Both the position numbers and the translations under genes were made by a program. A DNA stretch of 64,000 nucleotides from Corticium candelabrum. Lineage: Eukaryota > Porifera > Homoscleromorpha > Homosclerophorida > Plakinidae. The DNA lies in NCBI RefSeq assembly GCF_963422355.1, contig NC_085094.1, forward strand, positions 1,728,650 to 1,792,649. The letters run 5' to 3'. Shown here piece by piece: positions 10,895 through 23,189 of this stretch. The notes beneath the pieces were generated by a model. It saw only the letters and a program-made list of their open reading frames with translations. It made no database searches and had not been told where the DNA came from. Within the stretch, counting starts at the first letter, position 1; the number at the start of each line of letters is the position of its first letter.

Positions 10895-12570
10895 CTATGC
10901 GAAAACGAAACACCGTTTATTCCCTTGCGCGCTATGCTCTTGAATGTCGTGCTTAGCAATCTGATCGATGTCAAACGTGAAGAACGCATTGGTATTCTGC
11001 CTGCTGGCAAAGGAAACGCGACAGTTGTCACGAACAGACATGAATACTATAACAAGACAACCACACTCATCACAGATGTATCCACTTTAATACAAACAGC
11101 TGTAAAGTAACCCAAATCCCAAAATAGAAACTGCTGACAGACACCCTCAAACTCCTTGAAACAAGAAGCCTCATATCCACACACACAATCAGAAATTTCT
11201 GAGTCCCAAACCATCGTAAGTTTCACAGATATATGGTCTCCCTAAGATTCACAAAAGACGATGTACCTCTTTGGACCTATCGATTGTATCATAGGCTCGC
11301 CTGTCTACTTGCTAGCCAAAGAACTTGTTAAGATTCTGTCACAGCTCCGTGGTCTCACTCAATCTTACATCAAAAATTTATCAGACTTTGTCCAAAGAAT
11401 ACAATCTGTCTCACTGAATGACTCTTTCTTGTCAGTTTTCACGTTATCAGCCTTTTCACTAAACTTACATCGAACAAGCATCAGAATCATTTCTTCCCTA
11501 CTGAGACAAGACAAATTAATATTGTCAGCTGAAATAAACTAACTGTACTCCGGATGTCATTTGCAAACTTACAGAAGTTTGTATACGATCATTCTGTTTT
11601 CACTATCAAAATCAGTTTTACAAATCACAGGAGCCTCTAGTATGGGTTTTCCTTTGTTCTCTATCATAGTCAACCTCTTCTTGGATCGTTCGAAATAAGA
11701 GCTATCGAAACTGCACCATACAAACCAAAGCTCTGCTATCGGTTTGCTGACGAAGTGTTCACCATCTAAGAGTCATGGCAAACAAAAACTGGAATCATTC
11801 CAAAGACATCTCAACAGTCTAAACCCTGCCATCCCATTAACATGAAAGTAGAAAATGAAAAACTACCCTCCTTACATGGACTTCCAAAATCAACTCACTC
11901 TGACTAGTATCTCACTTTCAATCTCAATCAGTTCAGCACATTCACATGAGTTGTAAAATGCCTAAAAGAGACAGCCCTCAATATCTGCCATAATTTCTAC
12001 AAACAACAAGAAATGGAACACTTAGAGTTTTCAATCCAAAATTTTCCCAAGCCTCTTGTTTCCAGCATTCTTACTCAAACAAGCAAGCAAAACACTGAAC
12101 TTGCCTCAACTCTAGATGACTTTCAGCAAACTCTTTATTTACCCTATGTAAAGCGTGTCAGTGAAAAATACAGAAATTTGTCGTAAATTACAAATTATAA
12201 CTGCTTTTAAGTCTAACAACACTCTCAGACATCTAGTGAATGCAAGGAACAAAACAAAGAACAAAAGAAAGATATAGAGTTCCTTGTTCTGATTGCAAAC
12301 AGGTCTACATCGGTGAGACAAAAAGATTGCTACACAAAAGAATCCTAGAACACAGAAGAGCCGTCAAAAGATGTAACACAAATAATAGAATAGAAAAATT
12401 CATTCTTGGACTCACAACCACCATCCCAACTGGCGAGATGCCAAACCTACAGCAACAGCTACCAACTCTGGAAACAACAAATGCTGGAAACCGTACACAT
12501 TCAGAATTCAACAACGCATGAACCTAGTCTGTGGACTGAGGCTGAACGACATTTGGAGACAATTTCTAGC
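10895..12570 (+). pseudogene. Degenerate Penelope-like retroelement (RT plus GIY-YIG endonuclease)
   Basis: Plus-strand fragments in shifting frames follow the order of a Penelope-like element ORF. They are: GILPAGKGNATVV (about 11000-11040), a KDDVPL segment (about 11255), CIIGSPVYLLAKELVKILS (about 11290-11340), a SLFT remnant of motif A, and KPKLCYRFADEVFTI (about 11725-11765) in place of the catalytic YVDD box. A LPYVKRVSEK segment (about 12135) precedes the GIY-YIG part, VPCSDCKQVYIGETKR (about 12273-12325), followed by an NHHPNW-like remnant. Frameshifts and stops separate almost every block and the catalytic box is lost, so this copy is dead. Confidence 0.8.
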
Positions 12571-13180
12571 TAATTAGGACACATGCCTGTAATCTGGGTC
12601 TTTACTCGTTTCAGCAATCAACTGAAAAAGGTCTCCAAACCAACTATTGAACATAACATCTACTTCTGCCGGCGCTGCTCACTATTGTGTACCTTCAAAG
12701 TTATACTACACTGCCACGATAGTGTGGCAAACATAAACCCTGCAGTGCAATTCAATACAGTATAAATAATCGTGACTAGTGTAATTAACAACTTCACACA
12801 AACAACAACAATAATGACAACACATACTTCTATGAAAAGACATTGAGCTGCACATGCACAAAATTCTCCACAAATGTTTCAATATGCCTCCATAGTATCA
12901 ATTGCAAAGTGTCTAGCACAAACACAAACTTGTCTCAATAACTAATGCAATGAGCACTTACACAATAACACACATAACTACTCATAAGCATTTCTCTGCT
13001 CGTGATTGTTCAATCTGCTTGCTTCTCTAAAGACTTTTGACACACTGTGTTCTCAGTCACTATTGCTTTTAAGTCTTCAATCGAGTTCTGGCAAATAGAA
13101 AAATTCTCTCTTCTTTGTAGTTCCAACGACCTAAGAAGAGCATACACTAAGATGTAGCATCTAACAACAATCCACCTTCC
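12571..13180. other. Spacer between the Penelope relic and the SSX2IP-like gene
   Basis: AT-rich DNA with no recognisable exon. It should include the 3' UTR of the minus-strand gene whose stop lies at 13181. Confidence 0.5.
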
Positions 13181-16100
13181 TTACTGATCAGTTTGCAAAG
13201 TTTGCGCTACATCTGTGCTTTCTGCTAACGCTAATGTAGAAAAATTTGTAGAAACTTTCTGCAAGCCAGAACTAGCTGAGCTCTTGCCTGCCACAATATT
13301 TGTTCTCCTAGTAAAGCGCCAAGACAGACCAGTTACAGTTTGCCATAAACTCTGCAATAACATAACTAACTCGACATCAGATAGTTGATGTTCTGATGAA
13401 GAATACTTTACACTTTCATGACTTTGCAGCTGTTGCCGTACAATTAATAAGCATAAGATACTAAAAAACAACACTTGTTCTATTCATGCAGTCACCTGCA
13501 TCGATTCCGCCTGCTGCTTGTTAAGGCTATAGTCATCCACTTTCTTGCATAAATTTTCATCTTCTAATGCAGAGCCCAAGCATTTATTGAGCTGAGAAGC
13601 TGCAAGGAAGCAAACAGTCCAGAAGTAAGCAGTGGCAGCATCATAATGCATAGCATAAAGTAAAAGCTGGTTATTGGCCAATGACTGATCAAAATGATTC
13701 CCTGTTTCTGAAACATGCAGAGCATCCTAAACACTATGAGTAACACACTATTATATCAACTAACCAATTAATTAAGAGATGATTTCAATATTAATTAATA
13801 ATTAGTCAATTTAATCAGAGATTTGCAAAAACAAACTTAAGCCTTGGAAATGAAACATATTCATGCACAAGCAAATGGTGATATATAACGGTGATGTACA
13901 TCCAGGATTTTGTGAGTGGTAGTTCTAAAGTTTGACGTGTGCCGTTTGCTGTTTTCCTCACCTATCATAGTGTTTACTGGATATTTGAGCATTTTGCTCA
14001 CGGCATTTACTTTATGTGCAAAACATTTGTCGGATGTGATGGGTATTTCAACTTTTTCAATATTTGTTACATTATTACTTTCTTGACGTCAGAATTGCAA
14101 TGTGAAAATGCTGTATTTCTAGAAAGAGACAAGGATGATGACTTCTGAATCATCTCCTATGATGCCTTGCTGCGGTTCTTTGTGTCAAGTTCATACTCAA
14201 GGTGTTACTGCAACACATCACCAGAGAACATATCTCTAGTGTTTCCTAGCATTACAATCATTCAAGACAACAATCACAGAGTTTGTTCTATTTGTGGATT
14301 TCCTCATGACGGAAGCAGTAAAGTGGTAAAGCCTCAGCTGCTAGCTTAGGTTATGGAACAGCTGCTGCACGTTGGAAGACGCAAAATAACATTGAAGAGC
14401 ATGAGAAAGAGCTGGACACATTGACTGTCACGTGGGATTGTCGACATGTGGCACACTAGTTAACACCAACGACAACAAATGAGTGAATTGTCCAGTCAAC
14501 CATTCCTTGGTTTACAAACACACTACTGTAACCCTGGCACGTGCGCACCTAGGGTTAGGAGGTTTCAACATTGAATAATGTCACCATGGTAGTCTAACTC
14601 ATCAAGTTTTCATGATTAAGCACCTAATCATCCAGTAACTAAAGCCACCCTTCTGCTTCTCCAAAAATAGTACACACTTCAGTTACAGTTGCTATTTACC
14701 AGAAGGCACAATTGAAAAGAAAGCCATTGACCAACAAACAAATGACAAAACTGCTCATTTCGCTGATACCAACAAACTGCTGACTACCACTTTGCCAATT
14801 ACACAAATGACAACAATAACTAATATTAAGACCTGTCCACACTGGCAACTGGATCGAGATCCAACCACAACACTGTCCACACTTGTAACTGGATCGCGAT
14901 CGCATTGGTTGAATCCAATTAGAAATAGTGGGCGTTACCTTCACGTACGCTACGCGTGTAGTCGGAACATCTACCACTCCTTACTCGTCTTTGTTCTCAC
15001 TCACCTTACGTCGCTGGATCAGTGCTTTCCACAAGCAAAAAAGCCACATGTACACATCGGTCATCAGTCAGTGATATTGAAAATGAGGCAGAGGTATCGT
15101 TTTAAAAGTGCAGTATGGACGCTCGCTATCCCGATCGAACCGTGATCCATTCTGGTCTAGTGTAGACAGACCTTTAGTAAAAGTTTGATTTATAAGATTA
15201 AAGTTAAACTTGCACTGACTATGCAGAAACAAGGTTATCTTCATATAAGGGCCATCATCTGATTATGATGCAACACACACCACTCACTATTAATTTTTAC
15301 TATAAATCTACAAACCTTTCATTTCCTGCAGCTGTGAGACACGCTCCCGTAGCAGATATAATTTCTGCTTTAAACTTGCTTCAATGCCTAATGAAATGCA
15401 GTTGTAAATTCTTTCAAGATTGCCAGTTGTAAATTGCATACCTTCCCTTACCAGTTCATATGGCATTTGAAATTGACTAGGTGGCACATTAGCTTCCATT
15501 AGCTCATCAACAGACTAATTGCAAACACAACAACCAAATAAATAAATAAATAAATAAATACACAAATTCAAAAATTGGCCAACACAAGTTTTACAAGCAA
15601 AGCCTTGCTAGTCTAATTGTCCACCCTACTGTGAATTGTCTAGAAGCCAATGACCAAATTTTTCTTTCGTGTTTCATTCTACCAACGGAGGCCATACTAC
15701 AGTACATCACGTGACATAAAGTGCCTTCATTCTAAAGACGAACCACGCCGTATGTGTGCTTTTCGTTGCCGATTGATGGTGAGTCAGAGATGCGGCCAAA
15801 TATCAAAGTTAACACGAAGCAGTAAAACAAAACCTACACGTAATGGGCGTTATTTGAAGAAAATATCTCATACGATTTTGATTTTTTTGCATTATCATAA
15901 TGCTCCAGTATCAAGTTTGCTCTGAGGTAGTGCCAAACTTTCCAACTTCATTAGCTAGCCTCGTCCCCAGGTGTTTGCCTTGCTCCTCCGTGCACCACTT
16001 GCGTGTCACATGACTAAGCTGTCAGAGCAAGGAGAATGCCTGGTATCTTCCGAGCACGTAATGATGACGTGGGGCCCCCTTTTGATTCGATTATGTAAAG

Positions 16101-19100
16101 GTATAATCCAACCCTAATGAGGTAAAAAACATCATGTGAGGACAACACTGTAACATAATGTGTACAGACCAGAGTGAGGTGTAGACATATAGAAGATCCT
16201 AACCATGCATGTTTGCTGCAATTCCGGGAAAGTAGATTGTAAAAGTCAGGCACAAAGTAAAGTTTTGTTGATCTAACCCTTCAATGTCCTGATGTGCAAT
16301 GATCATAGCACGTCTTGGCCGCTGCGAGATCGTGTTGCACAACATGTTCAATCTTGCCAAATTTACGCCGGCATTAGTCTAAAAACAAGACTTATCTCCC
16401 CGAAAGAACAACAACAGAGTTCAAGAATCTACACGCCCTTCACCGTACCATGATTCTACCAAGGCACGTCTGTCTAGATCTATGCACGTCTTCAAGTTTT
16501 AACAAAAATGGCTTCAAACGTAACAGATGCCTTCGTTTGTCAACCGTGCTCAGCTGCTGTCGGAAAAGCGACTTCATGGCAAGCCCATGGCAAAGCTGTA
16601 CGTCACGCAAGTTTACTGATTTGCATGCTTCTCACGAGACTGTTGTCTAGATCACACGCATCAATTACGGGCAAAAGTCAATAGCAAATAAAAGTGTGCA
16701 TCTTTTAATTACATTACATAATTGAATCAAAAGGGGGCCCGCTCAGAAGATGCGGCGTTCTCCTCGCTCCATCAGCCTAGTCATGTGACTCACGAGCGCT
16801 GCACGAAGGAGTGAGGCAAACACCTGGGGACGAGGCTAGGCATTACCCACGTTATGAATAACAGTCAAACATAATAAAATGATCAAATACAAATTCTCAT
16901 AACATCTCTCACTTGCATTACTTGAAAGGTTAGTTAGTTAGCTAGTTAACTAACTAACTAGCCTTTCAAGTTAATGTTCTTCAGAAAAACTAACAGTACA
17001 CGTGCCACTACAAATGCCATATAAACTATCCAACTTAGCAAGAAACCACAACAGAGCTATTTCCAAGCAACGTCAGTTTCTGACATAATAAATGAGAGCA
17101 AAGCACACTTCTAGCAACTAGCACACACAAGAACCAGCTTGTCCTTTTCATTGCAATTATGTTCATGCAATTACTACTGACTGGCTATTACCATTAAAGC
17201 TGACATAAACCCACAAAATGCTTTGCAAAAAAATGCCATCCATTTCATTTCACAAAGTTAAATAATTCATTCCAATGCTGTTAACTACACTTATCTGTAA
17301 CCAGAATGTGCCTAAACCCAAGATACCAAGAGTTGACAACATACATTTTCATAGAAGCATGCAATTAGTCAATCAGTTCTAATACTCTCACCTCTAATTC
17401 CTCCTGCTGCAATGTGTTGCCATTCAAGACCAAGATGAGCTCACTTTGCATGCTGACCAGTAAGTCCTTAAGACTAGTGTTCTCCTCAACCAACTCCTAT
17501 TGCAAATAAATTCAGAAGATCACCTAGTTATAAAGCAACAAATATCTCTAGTACAGTCAGACCTCGTTATTCTGACACCCGATAATCTGGCCCTCACTGT
17601 CTGACAAGGTACACGTGAAACCAATTTACATGGTCACTGCATATTTGTTACCGATAATCCAACAGTCGCATTAGTTGGACAGAACCCGTGGAACAAACGT
17701 GGTCAGAATAACGACGTCTGACTGTAGCACACTAACTACCCTATTGCACAGCTATCAGCTATTTCTATGTTTTCAATTATGTATGCAGCACATGCTACCT
17801 TTTGCCTCTCTTCCAAATTTGATATAATCACCTTGTACATATCTTCCTCATGCCTATGTGCACACAGTATCACAAAGCAATTAGACAGTATTCACTGTAG
17901 TTGTTTACTTAGATGCAGTTTTCCACATTCTTCGTTTTCCATCTCTGTGCAATGCATTGAGCATATCCATACCAAACCTTCGTTCTTGAGATCTGTCGCT
18001 CAGTGCCTGTAGCGTCATGGATACAAGTTGCATCACTTAAAGAGACTTGCAAGCTACACACTTGATGCAATTTGTCCTTTAGTTTGGTGCTTTCTCGCTC
18101 CCGCTTTCTCGTATCATGACTGAACTGTGCTGACCTTTGTGCCATCACAGATCGAATCTTCTTCAACTCATCCTTCTCACTTTGCAACTTCGATTCCACT
18201 GTGCGAAGTCGATCCTCGACATGACGACTTCTTTGAACAACAGTGTCCAATTCTCGTTCTAAAGCAGTCACATCATTCTAATAACACCAACATGTCACAA
18301 AGACACAACTCCACAAGACTATATAAATCATAAAAATGCAATGCCGACAAAATGTATAAATTGTACCATTATTTACAACTACAAAAAACTAAGGTAAAAC
18401 CCAACATTCAAGGACAGATGCACAATTTCAACAGAAAAGACCAACAAATTATGTTTGACCACACCCTTATTTCTAGAACAGCAGTGCAAAAGAACAGATG
18501 AAAACATAGAATTGAACATGACAAACAGTGGTGTTGTTAATTAACTCAACTGCATGGTATAAAACCAGAAAAGTGATATCAGTTTCAAAAGATAGAAGTA
18601 AGTACATTTTGCCAAGCAAAACACTCAGTTCCTTAAATTAATAAAAAGACTGTAAGCCCTGCAAATAAAGTCAAGAGGAAAGCACACGCACGCTGTGCTT
18701 GCTCTGGATTCACACATGACGTTATAGTTGTTTGCAGTAAAATAGTCATAAATATATCTAGTAACTCTTTCAGCTTACTCTTAGAGTCTAAGACACTTCA
18801 CTACTAGAGTTACAATATGCCTACAAAATCATGCTAAAAATTAGCCTTGCAAGAAACAACTTGCACCAAAGCAACTGGGTGTAATCTATTAACTAAATCA
18901 ACTAAAATTTTTTTTGTTTCATCCTTATATATATTTATTACAATAACAAAAACGCTGTAGCAAGTGAGTGACAAAGACTAATTCCCGTTACATTTGTTGT
19001 TATGATAACAAGCCAACTCAAGTTTTATATGGCCGTGTTTGCACCTGCACAAACCAGTTCTAGACTAAACCTAACCCGTTTTTGTCCTAAAACAGTTTCG

Positions 19101-21223
19101 TAGTAAAGGTTAGCCATTGCAAACATTTTGTCCAGACACCTTGTTCGTATCCTGAATACGCAAGTCCCTAGTAATAGTCGCTTTCGGAAAATAGTTTATA
19201 AACCTGTTTAAGCAAAACTGTAAGATGGACCTAGTGAAAATACAGTCTCGAAGTGAGAGAAAGACACAGTACCCAGTGTGTACTACCATTTGCATACCAG
19301 TCAATTGTGTGTGCAAGTTTTATGTTTGTGAATTGCATAAATGAACCAGAACATCCATCTGTACATTATGCATGTGTGTATTCCATTGTCTATAACACAG
19401 TAGCGAATGCAGAGGTTAAGAGGTTCCGTGGAACAGGGATCGACGAGAAAGACTTCAAGTACAAGATAGAATATAGAAGAGTAGAGATCATAGTAAAACG
19501 TAGCTAGCTTATATACAGAAGTCTCACGATGATGTGAGCTGGGAAACTAACCAGAAAACGTTTTGTATCGCCAAAAGGGTGATTAAGTATGTCATGGCAA
19601 AAATGAAAGAAACGACAGAGTACCAAAGCAGCTTAAGACCTATCTCAGATTACAATAAGTTTTGAATGCCTTTCATCACTGGCACTCATGCTCATTCACC
19701 ACTCAGCCTCTCAGATTACAATAAGATTGTTTTTCTCAACTACACACTCCCCAAATACTACTATTTGCTACAATATTTTAAAATTAAGTTATTTGCTCAT
19801 TATCTACAAGTATAGTCTCCTTCTGACACTTGGAGACTTGTTATAGTCATAGATACAGTATGTATTTCAAATATAGACATGATATTTATGCAAGAATCTA
19901 CATTCTGTTAGTCTGTGGAGTGCAAACAGCATATAGAACAATTCCTTTCCAGTTGTATAACTAAATTAACCTGTTACAATTTATTACAATTAACCTGAGG
20001 TGCACAGAGTCTGAGACCAAGAGACCTACCAAAGGACAGACGGACAAATTCACAGAATCAGAATGCAGGGCATCTGCTCATGGCTGGTGTCAATTAGCAT
20101 GCTAGTCAATGTGATCATAACTCTGGTGGTAATTAGCAGCACACTTTACACCTGTCAGTCTAGTAGGGTGTGTTGTTGGGTGCCAGATTGAGTGTTACTT
20201 GTAGTGTCAAGGTGTTATTGCGGATGCTTGTTTGTACCTGTGCAGTAACTGTTCCATAACCAAAGCTAGCAGCCAAGGGTTTAGCACTTTAGTGCTTCAT
20301 TTAACATTGTTGCCATAACCTAGAAAGGGTTCTAGACATGATCATTCTTACCCTAACATGTTGTTGTGCCACAAAGCCTTCGAAAATCCATTCACCCTTG
20401 TAACATGTAGATTTTCAAAAGCAAAACAAATGATACACAAGTTGGGAGAAGACTTCAAGTATGGCATTTACAGACCCTGTTATCAAAGTTTAAAGATGAT
20501 TCCTCAGAATTCCTCCCATACCTGTCTGTGCTCTCCCAACTTTTCTACATCCTGTATGCATTTTATCTCGGTATATTTATTTAGTAAAAGTAGTAGTATT
20601 TATTACAATATTAAAACATAGAATACAAGAATCAATTATAATAATCAAAATGCACTCATACAGTAGAAATGAATTAATCAATCAACACTAAAGCGATTTT
20701 AAAACATATAATTATTGGTCTTTCTAAGTACCTTCAGTCGATCTCGAGCAGCAGAAAGGTGTTCTTTATCAGACTGACACCGTTGAAGTCTAAATGTGAA
20801 ACATACATTTGCTAGTCATCTCTGCAAATGAGCTGGTCAGTCAAAACATACTGGTCTTCAACCTCCTCGCGTATTCTCATATCAGAACGCTGCTGTCGCA
20901 GCAACTTGTATGTACAGCTAACCAGCTGAAGCAAGTCTACATTGACAGAAGCACCTCGCTCCGCCTCCATTGATTCCGATTGTTTCAGAATCGATGGAAA
21001 ACCGAGCGTTGTCAGCTCCTAACCAATCACCAAACAAGTATTACTTTACTCACGTCTGAAAGTAGATTGAACTCACACTGTTCAAGTATTGCGTCCAATT
21101 CTCTAGACTAGCATCGTTGCACAGCACCTCTGACATAAGAGACGGTGAATCGGGGCCACGGTCAGTCGATTTTGTATATTCAGTCGCAGCGGCAGTGTAT
21201 TGCAAAAGAATATCTTCAGCCAT
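13181..21223 (-). CDS. SSX2IP: SSX2IP/ADIP homologue (afadin- and alpha-actinin-binding protein), ten exons
   Basis: SSX2IP family proteins are coiled-coil proteins of centriolar satellites and adherens junctions. Exons: 21223-21077, 21018-20852, 20789-20732, 18277-18062, 18006-17909, 17853-17799, 17496-17392, 15514-15316, 13599-13496 and 13429-13181. Together they make 1398 nt (465 aa plus TAA), and every junction keeps frame. Diagnostic stretches are CNDASLENWTQYLNSELTTLGFPS near residue 35, RSAQFSHDTRKRERE in the ADIP coiled coil, RFGMDMLNALHRDGKR, and EEDMYKVIISNLEERQK. The central region is long heptad coiled coil. At 465 aa it is shorter than the roughly 600-aa vertebrate proteins; the last two exon boundaries are the least certain. 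The stop of the receptor phosphatase lies only about 760 bp upstream on the same strand. Confidence 0.87.
13600..15315 (-). other. SSX2IP-like intron 8
   Basis: This intron contains the 14829-15173 MITE. The remaining ORFs do not join to neighbouring exons or look like proteins. An alternative upstream extension of exon 9 (to about 13680) is open but less consistent with the splice phase. Confidence 0.5.
14829..15173. mobile_element. MITE with PIF/Harbinger-like ends
   Basis: Terminal inverted repeats read AGACCTGTCCACACT (left) and, reverse-complemented, AGGTCTGTCTACACT (right). Directly repeated TTA trinucleotides flank the element at 14826-14828 and 15174-15176, as expected of PIF/Harbinger target duplications. 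The 345-bp interior is noncoding. Family assignment rests only on the termini and duplication length. Confidence 0.6.
15956..16838. mobile_element. Fold-back/MITE element with about 125-145-bp inverted repeats
   Basis: The left end (TAGCCTCGTCCCCAGGTG...) is repeated in inverted orientation at the right end. Similarity continues through a TCACATGACTA segment to GGGCCCCCTTTTGATTC and ATTATGTAA, roughly 15956-16100 and 16715-16838. TA dinucleotides at both edges may be the target duplication. The interior has no transposase. It lies in intron 7 of the SSX2IP-like gene. Confidence 0.75.
17554..17724. mobile_element. pogo/Tigger-like MITE
   Basis: A 171-bp element with inverted termini CAGTCAGACCTCGTTATTCTGA / TCAGAATAACGACGTCTGACTG, flanked by TA on both sides. 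Such CAGTC...CTCGTTAT ends with a TA duplication are typical of pogo/Tigger-type nonautonomous elements. It sits in intron 6 of the SSX2IP-like gene, between exons at 17799 and 17496. Confidence 0.75.
18278..20731 (-). other. SSX2IP-like intron 3 (about 2.45 kb)
   Basis: No exon or recognisable transposon was found on either strand. Short ORFs near 19250-19500 and 20358-20621 have no homology I can see. Confidence 0.55.
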
Positions 21224-21984
21224 AAACAACCACCACCTACTAGACCGTTAGCGGCACCATTCAAATAAGTCCCGGCTAAACATCCCGGATCTGGAAATCG
21301 CCGGTCAGACATTTCGCGGGAAATTAGAAATTTCATGATCAGAGTCGTGCTTTTACAAGTACGTACCATTTAGATGGAGAGAGCAGGATGAAGAAGCAGC
21401 TGCACAGTTTGAAACAGAGAAAGTGAGCTGCTAATTATTCTACCCTTTGCTACTTGGTCTAGTCGTTAGTATGATAGTTTGAGTCTTAATTAATTCTACA
21501 CCGAGAATGCGTTTAATACATTCACTCCAAGCCGTGTACATTTACGGCTCGGCTCTAGTTTTCTTGATCTCGCGTATCCAGACCCTCTCCCACGCCTTTA
21601 TCCTTTTTTTGACAGTTGAATCAGGCAGAAGACAGCAGGCCAAACAAAGACTACAGGACTGTGTTTTCATATAAGACACTCATGTTACCAAGAGCCAAAG
21701 TGAAAGCGCAAAAATAGGTTTGAGTCATTATATCTTGACACATTCAACATAGTGAGTACATTTTTTTATCAGATCCTGAGATGTGTGCGAGACTGACATG
21801 CAGGAAGCATTTCCTTTTTTTGATTAATAATAACTTGTTTCAGCAGACAAAAAGTACCTGCAATGTCATTGCAAGAAAACGTCCAAATTTAAAATGCCTA
21901 AATGCTAAGTTCATGTTGTGAGACTTACTCACAGCTCACCAAACACAGAAGACCGATATAATAGCAAACAAATGTCAGCCAGAG
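21224..21984. other. Intergenic spacer between SSX2IP-like and receptor phosphatase genes
   Basis: About 760 bp separate the stop codon of the upstream receptor phosphatase gene (21985-21987) from the ATG of the SSX2IP-like gene (21223). This should hold the 3' UTR of one and the promoter of the other. I see no further coding signal. Confidence 0.55.
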
Positions 21985-23189
21985 TCAAAGGTCTTTGAAA
22001 TTTGCATAAGTATCAAATGAATCAAGATAATGTGAAGCAACAGTGTAGCAGAAAATGTAATGATCCTACAATATAAAAACAAGAAATTTATCATATTAGT
22101 TTTTAAGCATCTGTTATCGTGTCATTGCCTTGTCTTGAACAAAATTTGGATTTTGTGTACGAAGGCCTTTGACTGCCTGAAAGATGTCAACCACATGCTC
22201 ACATTTTAGCTTTTCCAATGCAATGTCAATGGCACAGAAAGTTCCAGCTCGATCAACTCCATTGCTATTTGCAACAGGCGTAGAGATATGTATAAATATT
22301 AAATATAGTGAAGACAAAGTATTTAAGATACTTGCACATGACGACAATTGGAGTGTCTCCTGTTGTTTGCTGTGTTTTCTGTAGCTTTCCCATTACCTCA
22401 AGAAGAGTTGCCGAGCTTGATGGGCACTGGTGATGAGGCCAGTTTGTGATGTGGAATTGCACTACAGACCGACTTCCTTGCTCCTAATCACAAGATAAGG
22501 TAAGATAGGACTTATATTGAAGTATAGTATTAAATTTATCAGTAATACTTTGCAAGTCAGAGACAATGTCCGGACTGTATAGCCTTTAAACAACGTTTGA
22601 CTGACAAGTTTGACAGAAAGATTGCCAACTTCTAAGACAGAACTGGTGGGCCAGTAAGTAGCTGACATCTCCTAGAATGAGACATTCATATCAGACACTC
22701 ACAGTTCACTCTTTTACCAAGATCGATTGCTTTTCCGTTTTCTTCTGTCAAAGTCAGCATCACAATAGCACTGCACTGCCTCTCCCAAACCATGCGCCAA
22801 AAATCAGGAATAGTGGTCTCCATTGGTGCTTGAGTGGTAATATACATCAGACGCCTGCGATATCCCTAGAAATTAGTTAATAATAAATTACTAGTACAAC
22901 AACATTCTATTGCGCGCCCGTGTGTGTATACATATGTTGTACAGTTCTTACGTCTAGCAGACAGGCATTAATGTATGAGCAATCCGGTTTCCCTGCAATT
23001 GGAGATAGCTGAACCCGGCAAATATCGGCTGCCATATACACAGATTTATGTAATTTTCCAACTTAGAGTATGAATGTTAGTGGTTATACGTGGAAGACAT
23101 TCTTTGTAGCGATTCTTTTTCTTATTTGCTGCATTAGAGCCTTGCATTGTCGTGAAGTTGGACGTATCAGGAGTCACTTTCACGAGTAG
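21985..23189 (-). CDS. RPTP phosphatase domain D2 (degenerate)
   Basis: Exons 23189-23090, 23028-22952, 22865-22731, 22671-22549, 22483-22332, 22264-22129 and 22065-21985. [17 protein letters not shown] and YWP are recognisable. The WPD Asp is replaced by His (WPHHQCP), and the P-loop reads MCNNGVDRAG: Cys and Arg are kept, the preceding His is lost. It is probably inactive or weak, as is usual for D2. The last exon ([17 protein letters not shown]...TGA) matches a normal RPTP C-terminus and is reached only by a GC donor after GACAAG at 22129; reading through gives an early TAA. The exon ending at 22731 also seems to use a GC donor. Confidence 0.84.
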
